Source of the DNA: Gracilaria domingensis
Taxonomy: Eukaryota; Rhodophyta; Florideophyceae; Gracilariales; Gracilariaceae
Length of the DNA stretch: 64,000 bases
Assembly: GCA_022539475.1 (NCBI GenBank)
Contig: VCMS01000043.1
Location: 124,001 to 188,000 of the forward strand
Reading direction: 5' to 3'
Numbering within the stretch: position 1 is the first letter of the stretch; every line of letters begins with the position of its first letter. Below the pieces are notes generated by a model, which did no database searches, was not told the origin of the DNA, and was given only the letters and a program-made list of their open reading frames with translations. This document shows, piece after piece, positions 1-10,220 of the stretch. The translations under genes and the position numbers were made by a program.

Positions 1-2919
1 AGGGCGCTAAAATCATTCGCCGTGGCAGACACTTTTTTTTGCTGAGCATTCCCGTACAGGTATCTCGATGATGTACTTTTGAGTCCAACACATGGAATGG
101 ATGGAAAGAAGGTGTGTGTAGTGCAACCCGAAATAGAAAACCTATTCACAGGATTGCTCCAGACCTCAGTCAGAAAGAGACCGTGTCAGGACATCATAGA
201 ACAGGGAAAAACGGCGACATTCATGGGAAGGCACCCTTAACGTACCTTACGAGTAGCGCACAAAACAAAATGTTGGGGGCATATCGCGTCGCTTCGCGGT
301 GCAACTGTGTTCTCCGCAATGGATGCAAACTGAAAAAAACTAGCAGAAACTCCCGTTACAATCTTCGCTGGGGTGTTTCGGAAGTGCAGAACAGGTTTCT
401 GTTTCGAACAAAACGAAACAGATGCTGGGCAGCTCTGTATAATGAGTACTACATCGACGACCAAATTGTCGGGAACAACGAAGAAATCATTACTTTTGTG
501 CTGATTAAACATGAACTTTGTCGGGTGTCGAAGAATGCTGTCCGTGCTGCTCTTGATTAATTTGAAAGAAGAACCGCATTCGACATGAAAAGCGCGGCCG
601 TCTCGGTGAGTTGGTGTGGTACCGCAGCGTGTGCTGCACTGGGGTGAATGTGACTGAAATCGATCAGAAGTTTGTGATATCGCTCATCACAGAACGAGTT
701 CAACGCTCAGAAGTTTGCTGTTTTGCAAGTCCAAGATGATTTGTTTTAGCTATTCTCATTGTTTTTTGTCCGGAAGGTTGGGATGAGCTTGCCCGGTTTG
801 TTGAGAACACCTCTTTAGCTGGAAAGTTGCTGTTTTTGCATGTCCGGCGTATAATGAAGTTTGTCTGACCTGAAAGGTTGCTGCGATTCGATTTGCTTGT
901 TTGGACTTTCGAGAATTCTACACCAACTTGGACCAATTCATGCCAAACTTACTTTCAAGACTCCTTCGCCAATATTCCAAGGTCTGGATCATATTCGTCA
1001 TCCAAAGATTCCTGGACTCCCCCAATACTGCTCTGCGGAACATCTGCTTAGCTCCTATGAGCATATGTGAACGTACGAAACGGGTTGTTGTTTGCATGTG
1101 CGATATCCAAGCCTAGAATATGACGCTGCATCAAAGTAAGCAGGGACCGACTGCAGGAAAAGCCAGCGGACGATTACGACGAAAGCTGTCTTGTGCGCCA
1201 CTAGTCAATCCACCGGTATCCCGCTATCACCAAGAGATACCGCAGTTTTTCTCACATAATCTAAGACCATCGGGGAGGACAAAGTACGTCGAGTGTGCCA
1301 TAATGAACACGTTCCTAATCGGGATCGAATATTTCGGCGACCGTGACGCCCTTTCTCATCGGATATGGAATTAGAGTGACCCGGTTGCACAACCTTTGTT
1401 GGGAGGCGATTGGAAACCGCACCGGATGTCTAGCAATGTGTGTGAGTGCGTGCTGTACAGGTTCTTAGGTGATGTTCACCGAGAATCCTAAGAAGTCGAC
1501 CTATCTGCGTCTTGTAGTCGAGCAGTTATTTCGACATTCATCCAAACAGTGTGAGTCAACCTTTTCTGTGAAATAGGCGAGGTTTGCTATAGAATACATT
1601 AAAAGATGTTGAAACGCATGTGGGTATCGACTAGGTTCCCAAAATTATTCGATGCCCATGGTGCACACACCAGTTCTTGGCTTTCTTCAATACTGCTAGT
1701 ACATCGCAATTGTTGGAAACGCTCCGGGTGTAGGGCTGCAGAAGAGTTTCAACAACCACGTTTTTGCGAAACACCTGTATCTATCAGAGAAGCGAGACAC
1801 ATCTCAGCGTGTCGAGTATGTTCGCATCTCAAGACGCGACAGTTCTGCAGTACCAACGGTATCGATAAATACTTCCTCAGAGAGATTGGCCGCTGTTAGG
1901 AGGAGAGAGGACATGATACTTTCAAGCACGTACAGTGATTGCAAATCGAACGCAACGTATGTTAGAAGGATAGCCCTTTCAAGCTGAAAGTACAGTACGC
2001 TGGTTCTATTTGCTCGTGAAGCACAGTATGGTTTGTCACTTAAGCGCTTGTGCCATCAATGCAACAATGTTGTTGTTCTCATGAGAAGAAGAACCAGCAT
2101 GTAAGAAGCCACATTTAATGGCATTGAAAAGCCTCTGCTGTACTGATTCGCGGCGAAGACGAGAGTAGCATGACATTCCCTAACAATGGGAGTGCTTCCT
2201 ATCCAGTCTGCCTCCTCCCGGATATTGTTATTCACAATGAAAACCATATGCATGGGTAAGCCTGTCTCTCCGTGAAAGAAACACATTGCTGATAATTCTC
2301 CGTACAACTTTGACAACCGCACATTGAAAGCTTAGCACATGCGACGTGAGAGATGAGTTCTCAAGTTCTCTGAGTGGTATATTTTAATGAAGAATCCTAA
2401 TCGGGGAATGCAACAGTGGTACCTTTTGAAACTTTGATGATCTCGAATGCAGCGTTTGTTGGAATTAATCAGCGTGGGGGTCCCACTGTTACGTCAATTG
2501 TAAGCTCCTGGTAAGATACATGGGGGGCTCGTTCACATCACTAACACGACGAATGTGTTGTTGTCCGAGCTACTTCTTTTATTACTTTTTGCCTCAATTC
2601 GAACGAATAGCCTCTATACCTCTTGCCGTTCTCCGCTGAGCTGTCGGTACAATCTTTCGGTACCGTCTAAAAAGACGGGCAGGTTAAACGGGCAATCATT
2701 CGCGAACCCCGGAAACTCCTCGTTCTCTTCCACGCAAGCAGCAATCTAGCCTGTCTGAGTTCTTCTCCGCGTTCTCGTTATCTCTAGTTGGGGTCCTTAA
2801 GCTTTCGCTATCCTGGGATCATAAAGCGCTTAGGAATCTGTGTTCGGCGCTGGAAATCATACTGTTTGACTCTCGATCAACTCGCTTTTGGTTCATCTTC
2901 CAAGAATTGTGCTTTCATT
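1..2919. other. Gene-poor left end, no supported gene
   Basis: Only short overlapping reading frames are present (longest about 148 codons at 114-560), and none resembles a known family or is joined by convincing splice sites. Between about 700 and 890 a few loosely similar segments (GAAGTTTGCTG, GAAAGTTGCTG, GAAAGGTTGCTG) recur, probably a decayed repeat. The last few hundred bases are presumably the promoter of the SANT-protein gene. Confidence 0.5.
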
Positions 2920-4173
2920 ATGAACAATCTGGACTTGTTATTTCAAGCGTCGCTGCTCGTGGAGCAAGAAAAGCTGCACGAAGTGGACAAGTTCTCTGTG
3001 GTGAGCAAAGACCTGAAGACATCCATTGGGCGAAGAATGGCCGCTTGGACTATCGTTCGGGAGCTACTTTATTCAGCCGAATGCACTATTAATTCCACCA
3101 GGGAGGTACCAAAGGGGCGGATTGACGAAAACCAACTCAAGAGGTATCTCGGAGAATTTTCAGACATGGTTTCGGTTACCCTACAGCTGTATACTCAGGA
3201 AGTGGACTTCCTTCACGCTGTGAAACGCGAAATAGTTGATTTGTTCGCTGCCAAGAATGAGCTACTTTCTACTTATGGTAAGCAGAATTTCGCGGGGAGA
3301 CAGGAGGGCAAGGTGGAGGAAGATGACAAAAACAATAATGCAGTGAAGGGTGAGTGTAAGCAGGAGCCATGCGCCCGGCTTGAGCCGCATGAGCTAACTG
3401 ATTTTGGTGCATGCGATGCAAAGAGCACTGCTTGTAAGGAAGATGCGAAACCTCAAAACTCGAAGGACGAAAAAACACTGGCGCAGCCATTAAAGGGAGG
3501 AAATGGCAGGCTGACTATTAGAATTCCATTGAACGGCGCGAGCAGAACGGAAAAGGAGGGTAACGAGAGAGTGCAAACGGTGGGCGAGGAAGCAGGTAAG
3601 GGTAAACTGGAGGGAAAACGCAGTGTTGGCCGCAATGATGCAGGCACTGACAGCGTTGTCCAAAAGACAAAGGAGACGGAAGGTACTAGAGCACAAAAGG
3701 AGCTAGAGGGGCGCAGGTGGAACGGAAAGAACTTCAGCGGTGCCAAAAAAGTGGAGAGCGAAGTATGTGGAGCCACCACTCGATCGCTGAGGAGGAATCG
3801 TAAAAGACGCACTCTCGAGACGGATCACGAGGTTGTTGCTACGAAGCGTCGAAGGATCAATTGGACGGTGGAAGAAAACAAGGTGTTTATTGGTCTTGTG
3901 AGCAAATTTCAGCCGCTGGGAGAAGCGGAGATGAGACGACGTGTGGCGCGACATTTCTCGCCCCGTCGCACGCACGAACAATGCGCAAATCACCTGCGCA
4001 TCCTGAGAGCCAAGGGGGTGATACAGAGCGGCGACGAGCAGGGCGGCGGCGCCGGCGACGGGGGCGGCGGCGGCGGCGTTGGCGGCGGCGGCGGCGGCGG
4101 CGGAGGCGGGGGCGGAGGCCACGGGAGCCGGGACACGTCCGTGACGCTGTCGAAGGGAAGCCACAGCTCGTAG
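2920..4173 (+). CDS. SANT/Myb-like domain protein with glycine-rich tail
   Basis: A 417-residue protein, counted from the first ATG (MNNLDLLF...); the frame stays open upstream without an ATG. Residues 1-120 are predicted mostly helical. Residues 120-300 are highly charged, Lys/Glu/Gly-rich and probably disordered. A SANT/Myb-like module lies at about 308-365, with the sequence INWTVEENKVF, a central helix and HEQCANHLRIL as third helix. The tail (about 373-405) is almost pure glycine encoded by GGC repeats. SANT domains bind DNA or histone tails, so a nuclear chromatin or transcription role is likely. The exact family is not recognised. The GGC run marks the start of the GC-rich segment that covers the next two genes. 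Confidence 0.7.
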   Translation: MNNLDLLFQASLLVEQEKLHEVDKFSVVSKDLKTSIGRRMAAWTIVRELLYSAECTINSTREVPKGRIDENQLKRYLGEFSDMVSVTLQLYTQEVDFLHAVKREIVDLFAAKNELLSTYGKQNFAGRQEGKVEEDDKNNNAVKGECKQEPCARLEPHELTDFGACDAKSTACKEDAKPQNSKDEKTLAQPLKGGNGRLTIRIPLNGASRTEKEGNERVQTVGEEAGKGKLEGKRSVGRNDAGTDSVVQKTKETEGTRAQKELEGRRWNGKNFSGAKKVESEVCGATTRSLRRNRKRRTLETDHEVVATKRRRINWTVEENKVFIGLVSKFQPLGEAEMRRRVARHFSPRRTHEQCANHLRILRAKGVIQSGDEQGGGAGDGGGGGGVGGGGGGGGGGGGGHGSRDTSVTLSKGSHSS

Positions 4174-4620
4174 AGGTTAGAGTTTAGATAGATGGACGAG
4201 TCGGGGAAGACAGCACGTGAACAGCTGCGCCGAAAAGACGCGCGCGGTGAAGGTAAAAGCGGCGAAAAAAGCAACGCCAAACAGCAAACTGTAAAGGGCG
4301 GCGGCGCCATTTCGCGCGCGGCCGCCGCGTCAAAAATAGGGCGCCGAATGCACTCGCTGCTCGCCGCGCGCGTACGCCTATCTACCCGTATTCGCTTTGC
4401 GTGCGCCCGTCGCTGCCGCGCGCGCTCCTCAGCCCGCGCCCGCGCCCGCGCCCGCGCCCAGCCCCCCCCCCCCCGCCCCCCATTTCATATACTCCCCTCT
4501 GCGCCCACCACATATCCCCCCCCCACCCCCCCCCCCTCCCCAACCCCCCTACCCCCTCTCCCCCTCCCCCCCTTGATCGTTCCCTCTCCTGCTGCGCGCG
4601 CGCGCGCCCCATGAGCGGTG
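4174..4620. other. GC-rich intergenic segment with long C tracts
   Basis: This stretch is extremely GC-rich, with CG-dinucleotide runs and, at about 4460-4580, long uninterrupted cytosine tracts (G tracts on the minus strand, a potential G-quadruplex/i-motif). It should contain the promoter and leader of the PAP2 gene. An ATG at 4611 lies ten bases upstream of the chosen start and is out of frame with it. Confidence 0.6.
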
Positions 4621-5754
4621 ATGGACGCTTCCAAGCAACAGCGGCCGTCGTCCCCCCGCGCGCCGTCCGAGTGCGACGACGACGCCGCGCGCGCGTCCCC
4701 GCCCGTCCGCACGCGCTTCATTCTGCCGCCTCGCACGCGCTTTCAACTGCCGTTTCCGTCCTTGTTGGAGCGAGCGTTCGCCGCGTTTGACGATCGCGTG
4801 GTCGCGCTCTGTCAGCGCCGCACCGACGGGCTTGTACATGTATTCAGTATGGGGCTGACCTTCTTCACCTCCATCGAGGTGTCTCTCGTGGCGCCGCCCA
4901 CTCTCTACGCGCTGGGGTACGACATCGCGGCCGCGCTGTGCTCGTCCGTGCTGCTGGTGCTGGGCATCGTGAGCCAGGTGCCCAAGAAGTTCATCTACCG
5001 GCCGCGGCCGTGGATGGTCGGGCGCGCGCTGCCCATCCGCCAGGACCGCACGTCGTCGTTCCCGTCGCGCGCCGTCGTGTGCGCGGTGGTGTTCTCGTGG
5101 CTCATCGCGCAGTCGCTGCAGCTGGAGGGGCTGCTGCCGCAGCCGCTGAGCCGCGTCAAGCTGTGGCTGGCCATCCTGGGCGCGGCGAGCCTCACGGCGT
5201 TCGCGCGCATCAACGTGGGCGCGCATTACCCGTCCGACACCATTCTGGGCTTCGTGCTGGGCGTGCTGGTCATCTGGTGCGGCAGCCGGCTGGAGCGGCA
5301 GGTGTGGCAGCGCGCGTGCCCGCTGGCGGGCGCGGCGGCGGACGCGGCGGCGGCGGACGCGCTGCCGGCGTGGGACGACGTGCGGTGGGGCGTGGCGCGG
5401 CGGAAAATGGCGCTGATGACGGCGGCGGCGTACGGCATGGCGCTGGTGTCGATGCAGGGCTTCTGGGTCAAGTGCAGCTATGTGTACGGGCTGCTGCTGT
5501 CGTGCGCCACGTTCCGCGCGGCGGTGCTGTGCGGCGGCGCGCGCGCGGCGGCGGCGGCGGCGCGCGCGGCGGCGGCGGGCGGCGCGCGCGGCGCGTCGGC
5601 GCGGCAGCACGTGGGCGCGGTGGCGCCGTTCGCGGCGCTGCTGCTGTTCGGCATGGCCACGCGCGCGCGCGGCGGCGCGTTCCGCGTGCTGTCCTTCTCG
5701 CTCATCTACGGCGGCACGCTGGGCGCGCTGCTGCTGTGGCGGCTTCAACATTAA
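4621..5754 (+). CDS. PAP2-family lipid phosphatase-like membrane protein, catalytic motif 2 altered
   Basis: A 377-residue multi-pass membrane protein starting MDASKQQRPSS. Phosphatase motif 1 is visible as KKFIYRPRP (122-130). Motif 3 is RINVGAHYPSD, with Arg196, nucleophile His202 and Asp206 all present. Motif 2 should read PSGHxxR, but here residues 147-151 are FPSRA: the Gly-His and two following residues appear to be missing, so the leaving-group-protonating histidine is absent. Relatives (PLPP6-like type 2 phosphatases) dephosphorylate isoprenoid or lipid phosphates at the ER. Without that histidine the protein may be inactive or carry a recent small deletion. The C-terminal third is very rich in Ala, Gly and Arg, reflecting extreme GC content. 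An out-of-frame ATG at 4611 suggests leaky scanning. Confidence 0.75.
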   Translation: MDASKQQRPSSPRAPSECDDDAARASPPVRTRFILPPRTRFQLPFPSLLERAFAAFDDRVVALCQRRTDGLVHVFSMGLTFFTSIEVSLVAPPTLYALGYDIAAALCSSVLLVLGIVSQVPKKFIYRPRPWMVGRALPIRQDRTSSFPSRAVVCAVVFSWLIAQSLQLEGLLPQPLSRVKLWLAILGAASLTAFARINVGAHYPSDTILGFVLGVLVIWCGSRLERQVWQRACPLAGAAADAAAADALPAWDDVRWGVARRKMALMTAAAYGMALVSMQGFWVKCSYVYGLLLSCATFRAAVLCGGARAAAAAARAAAAGGARGASARQHVGAVAPFAALLLFGMATRARGGAFRVLSFSLIYGGTLGALLLWRLQH

Positions 5755-5997
5755 AAACGCGCCCCGCGCGCGGACCAGCGCCGCCCCGATTTTGCGCCAT
5801 AACGGCGCGCCCCCGGCGCGCGCCCCGATCTCGCCCGATCCGCGCCGCGTAAGGCGCCTCCGTCCGGCCGCCGCCCCCCCCCCCCCGCGCACGTTATGGC
5901 ACGCGCGCCCGCCGCACATAAGCGTCATCTCCCCGCCGCCGCGCTCTGCGCCGTCCTCCCCCCCGCCGTCCCCCCCCGCCGCCCGCCGCCCGCCGCC

Positions 5998-7881
5998 ATG
6001 ACCGCCCCCACCTGGGTCTCCGCCGTCGACGACAAGCGCCCCATCATCGGCCTGCCCGAGGGCGTCCCCCACCAGACCTTCCCCGCCGCCATCGCCCAGG
6101 CCGTCCGCGAGCGCGGCCACGTGCAGCAGTACTTTGCCGCAGATGGCTCCGCCTACACCCTCGCCGAGTTCTACGACATGGCCCGCAAAGTCGCCAAGGC
6201 CATGATCCATCTGGGACTGCAGCCGTTTGACGGCGTCAGCATTCTGGGCTTCAACTCGCTGCAGTGGTTTGCCGCCGACGTCGGCGCCACGCTGGCCGGC
6301 TGCTTGCCTGCCGGAATCTACACCACCAACAAGCCTGCAATCGTGGCCTACATCATCAAGCACAGCCGCAGCCGCGTCATTTTGGTCGATGATGAAACCG
6401 CGTTGGAAAAGGTGTTGTCTGTTGTCGATCAGTGCCCAGAGCTCAACGCTGTCGTCGTATGGGGCAGTGTCGACCAGTCAAAGTACTCGAAACATGCAGA
6501 TCTCGTGCACACCTTTGACCAGTTCCTCGCCTTGTCGGAACACGTGCCGGACTCGGACCTCGATGCTAGGATCGATGCGCAGAGCCCGGAGAACGTTTGC
6601 AAGCTCATTTATACTAGTGGCACCACGGGGCCGCCAAAGGCCGTCATGATCTCACACGATAACATTGTCTTTACCGCCATCGTCACGGGAAGACTTGTCA
6701 ACGCAGGCGTCGATGACCACCTCGTCTCGTTCTTACCGTGCTCACACATTGCTGCCAACATGGTTGACATTGCTGGCTCCATTTTAAGGGGCATAAAGAT
6801 TACATTTGGCGAACCTGATGCTCTGAAAGGCTCTTTGGTAAAGACTTTGAAGAAGGTACGCCCTACATTGTTTCTGGCCGTTCCGCGCGTGTTCGAGAAG
6901 ATTCAGGAGAAGTTGTTGCAGATTGGTGCTGAAAACGGCCCGATCAAGCGAGCCATTTCGTCATGGGCCAAGTCGATTGGAACCGCCGCTTCGCACGCTC
7001 GCGATGGCGGCGATGAGCTTATGCCGTGGGGATACAAGTTGGCCAAACTACTCGTGTTCAACAACGTAGCAAAGGCCCTTGGCCTCGATAGTTGCAGGCT
7101 CATCTTTAACGCCGCTGCTCCGTTGCAAAAGGCTACCGAGTCGTATTTCAAAAGCCTGGATATCCGTATCCACGACATTTACGGAATGAGTGAAGGAACG
7201 GGCCCGATAACGGCCAATGTTAACGGGTACAAGGCTGGCACTTCTGGTAAGATGATACCTGGCGGTGAGGTAAAGCTCATCAATAAGGACGAGACTGGAG
7301 AGGGTGAGCTTTGTTTCCGCGGACGCAATGTGTTTGTGGGCTACCTAGACAATCCAGAAGAGACCTCGAAAACAATTGATGAGGATGGCTTTATTCATTC
7401 TGGTGATTTAGGGCGCGTTGATGAGGATGGTTATGTGTCTATAACGGGTCGAGTGAAGGAACTCATTGTGACTGCTGGCGGCGAAAATGTTGCGCCGGCA
7501 CTGACTGAGGGTTCACTCGGGGAAGAATTGAATGCCATTTCTCGTGTGTTTGTTGTTGGTGATAAGAAGAAATTCATCTCTTGTCTGCTCATTCCGTACA
7601 TTGATGAGGAGGGCAACTTGATCGGGCCCGCTTCAACGGTGAATCCTAACGTGAAGACAGCGGTGGACGCAGTGAATGACCCTGTTTGGTTGAAATACAT
7701 CAACGAAGGTGTTGAACGGGCCAATACGCACGCCATCAGTAATGCTGCAAAAGTACGAAAGTTTAGGTTGCTTTCGAAAGACTTTACCGTGGAGGGTGGA
7801 GAGCTCACCCCCACAATGAAGGTGAAGAGAAAGATCGTTGTCCAAAAGTATGACGCCGTGATTGACGAAATGTACTCTTAG
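5998..7881 (+). CDS. Long-chain acyl-CoA synthetase, bubblegum (ACSBG) type
   Basis: A 627-residue ANL-superfamily enzyme that activates fatty acids to acyl-CoA with ATP, placed in the long-chain/bubblegum group by overall sequence. The AMP-binding P-loop YTSGTTGPPK is at 205-214, the adenylate-binding segment DIYGMSEGTGP is near 390, GDLGRVDEDG lies near 467-478, and the hinge/A10-type region GRVKELIVTAGGENVAP follows at about 484-500. The start chosen is the ATG at 5998 in GCCGCCATGA; an in-frame upstream ATG at 5896 would add 34 low-complexity Arg/Pro/Ala residues. Codon use changes sharply inside the gene: roughly the first 110 codons are almost entirely G/C-ending, while the rest resemble the surrounding genes. 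It is convergent with the next gene, 137 bp away. Confidence 0.93.
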   Translation: MTAPTWVSAVDDKRPIIGLPEGVPHQTFPAAIAQAVRERGHVQQYFAADGSAYTLAEFYDMARKVAKAMIHLGLQPFDGVSILGFNSLQWFAADVGATLAGCLPAGIYTTNKPAIVAYIIKHSRSRVILVDDETALEKVLSVVDQCPELNAVVVWGSVDQSKYSKHADLVHTFDQFLALSEHVPDSDLDARIDAQSPENVCKLIYTSGTTGPPKAVMISHDNIVFTAIVTGRLVNAGVDDHLVSFLPCSHIAANMVDIAGSILRGIKITFGEPDALKGSLVKTLKKVRPTLFLAVPRVFEKIQEKLLQIGAENGPIKRAISSWAKSIGTAASHARDGGDELMPWGYKLAKLLVFNNVAKALGLDSCRLIFNAAAPLQKATESYFKSLDIRIHDIYGMSEGTGPITANVNGYKAGTSGKMIPGGEVKLINKDETGEGELCFRGRNVFVGYLDNPEETSKTIDEDGFIHSGDLGRVDEDGYVSITGRVKELIVTAGGENVAPALTEGSLGEELNAISRVFVVGDKKKFISCLLIPYIDEEGNLIGPASTVNPNVKTAVDAVNDPVWLKYINEGVERANTHAISNAAKVRKFRLLSKDFTVEGGELTPTMKVKRKIVVQKYDAVIDEMYS

Positions 7882-8018
7882 GTGTTTCGAAGGAAACCCT
7901 GACTTGGGATCAATTACGGCAGCTTTGATGCAACCGAGCCTCAGTTTCAGATGCTTCGCGTATGCACGTCACTTTGATCGCCTGTGTAAAGCAACCCAGC
8001 GCGATATTTTCCCTGGGA

Positions 8019-8744
8019 TTATTTGCGTTGGTCTTCTGCTGCAGATTCTGAGATTGCCTGCTCCGTTTTTGTGACTGTGATTACTGCTTGCGGATCTCTG
8101 AGGATCGCTGGGAGGCAATACAGTAGTAGGAAGCAAAGCAAAGCGAACAGCCAGTAAACGATGTTGAGGATTGCTGCCGCCTGCGTCAATGGAAGGGCTG
8201 CTGGTGGGAGAAGTGCTGCGTCCTCTGAACGAGCATACTGTTCGGCCTGTCGATACCACTCAAATGCGACAGGTAAGCGGTACACGACAAACGCAACAGT
8301 AATACCGAAGCGCACATAGAGTGTAAATATCGTAGAAAAGATGAAGCCCACAGTCTCAACTAGGATTTGGCAGATCATGAGAAACAAATGTGGAGCAAGA
8401 ATCGGGTACAGTCGCGTCTGGGTACCATCAGCACGGGATTTTCCTGCTGTAATCAGCAGTAACGTTGGCACGCTTAGTGAAAACACAAAAGTAAACGGAA
8501 AGAGTAGTCGGACTGAGTTACGCATTGGGGCGAGAGTACGAGCGCTAAGTGATGCAAATGGTAAGGAGTCGTACGTGCGTCGGACGTAGAAGTTGGCGAT
8601 GACGGCATATAAAGAGGCGAGAATGACGAAGGCAACGTGCTCCACCGGCACTGCTTCGCAGCTCAACACGAGATAGGAAGCAGCAGAGGTCAACGCAGCA
8701 CAGAAAGTTAGAGGTTTTGGACGTAGTCTTGACTGGCGATTCAT
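8019..8744 (-). CDS. Polytopic membrane protein of unknown function
   Basis: A 241-residue protein starting MNRQSRLRPK. About five to six hydrophobic segments are visible, including VEHVAFVILASLYAVIANFY, a pair around the middle (VRLLFPFTFVFSLSVPTLLL; LFLMICQILVETVGFIFS), and a strongly hydrophobic one near the C-terminus (IVYWLFALLCFLLLYCL). The short cytosolic tail is polar. I do not recognise a family; the pattern is a small polytopic protein of the endomembrane system or plasma membrane. The gene is convergent with the acyl-CoA synthetase gene. The coding call rests on length, uniform hydrophobic pattern and an ATG start. Confidence 0.65.
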   Translation of the reverse strand: MNRQSRLRPKPLTFCAALTSAASYLVLSCEAVPVEHVAFVILASLYAVIANFYVRRTYDSLPFASLSARTLAPMRNSVRLLFPFTFVFSLSVPTLLLITAGKSRADGTQTRLYPILAPHLFLMICQILVETVGFIFSTIFTLYVRFGITVAFVVYRLPVAFEWYRQAEQYARSEDAALLPPAALPLTQAAAILNIVYWLFALLCFLLLYCLPAILRDPQAVITVTKTEQAISESAAEDQRK

Positions 8745-10220
8745 GTTTGGTTGCAGACCTTCGAATCAGTGACGTGCGTAGCGTTGCGACTCTCAACTTG
8801 AGAGCATGGGGTGCCCCAATTCCCTTCGGACGAACCGGTTCCGTGAACTGAAGCGATGCGGAGGTACACCAGCTCTGGACTGCAGATAGGACGCACGCGC
8901 ACGTAGAATAGGCCCTTTAGCAGCCTTGCCGTGTGCTCGTTCTTCGAAGAAATCCTCGCTGCAGATTGTTTGAGTCCCAGTAATTATGAAAGCAAGAAAA
9001 CGCTAAAGTACTTGTCTCTGGAACAAGTAGAGGTAAAATGCTATCCCTTGGAGGGAAAGGTCGAGGCAGGACCGAAAGGCTATGGATGAATGGTCTTCTA
9101 CCTGATCATCAGCTCATGATCTGACACAAGCAGAGCCGTTACCGCTGTTCCGCAAGGAAACTGCCTGCTCGGATTGTACCAACTTCGTAGTATAAGTGTA
9201 CTATCTACCAAGGGTATGAGCCCTCTGGGCTACAGTAGATTCTACATACAAAGAGGGCGTATCTAAGGGCTATTCTTAGCCCTTGTACTGCAAAATATCC
9301 CAGATATCTATGGTTCATAACCTAATGAGACTCCTTGGAAAACGCGCGTAACAGACTTTTCTTCTGATTCTTCTTCGAAACCGATGAAGATTCGGGTGTG
9401 CTGCACATTGGTGCAGAGTAAGAGTGATAGCCCGGATATCGTCAAAACTCTGGCGTGTGGGCTACGTTATGAAAAAAAACTTCGGGACGGGAGCTGGAGC
9501 TTTGCGACGAGTTGAATCTCGATTCCCCTTCAGTTGTTTCCGAAAGTTCCTGCCTTAACTTGTATACGTAGCCCAAGGGTGTCGAAGGCCGTTGGCAAAA
9601 TTGCGGTGGAGCCTTCAGAAAGGCAGTACGGATGCCACTGCGCACGCTCACGTTACGATGAAAATTATAACGATAGACAGGGGCCACTCGCAGTTTCTGT
9701 TCTTGGCGGTTTCCACTAGGGTCCGTTATGTCTCCACCTCGCTTGCCCCAAACCAAATACCCCTCCGGCCCCACCCCCAGCAACGTCGAGGAACTTTCCC
9801 ATGAGAGAGGGAGAGAGAGAAAATGGGACCTCCTATGTTTGAAGTCCTCCTGGAGTTACTGCCACATCCCGCACACTGCATCCAGCCACGTACCGCCGCA
9901 ATAACATTTGACAGTGGTCTGTCCCAGCTGCCGGCAATACTCTTTGCCTCTTGTCTTGGTTATCTGCCCCATGTTTTTCCTGCGTGTGACGTGATCTCCG
10001 TGGTGCTGTTCGTATTCCATTCCACATATTCGCGTCATTAGTCCTTTTAGCTTTGCTGCAGAACTCGCGTGGCATTGTTCGTTCTACTCTCAGAAAGTCT
10101 TGGGTAGAGCCAAGCTGCAACTGAGCGCAACTAAGAAAATCTTTCGCATTCTTTGTATATCCATCTTATCCGTGCAAGAAAGAAGTCACAGTCGGGTGAG
10201 GCAATTCAGTGTCATTACTA
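8745..10220. other. Intergenic region, no supported gene
   Basis: About 1.5 kb between a leftward and a rightward gene, so it should contain both promoters. Reading frames of up to 113 codons occur (for example 9442-9783, minus strand) but look random. A short hairpin-forming sequence, AAGGGCTATTCTTAGCCCTT, lies near 9269-9288. Nothing else is recognisable. Confidence 0.45.

Noticed and set aside
4549-6363. A 604-codon open frame on the minus strand opposite the PAP2 and acyl-CoA synthetase genes
   Set aside because: It is Arg/Ala/Gly/His-rich low complexity caused by the GC-rich DNA, where stop codons are rare. The plus strand carries recognisable enzymes over the same span.
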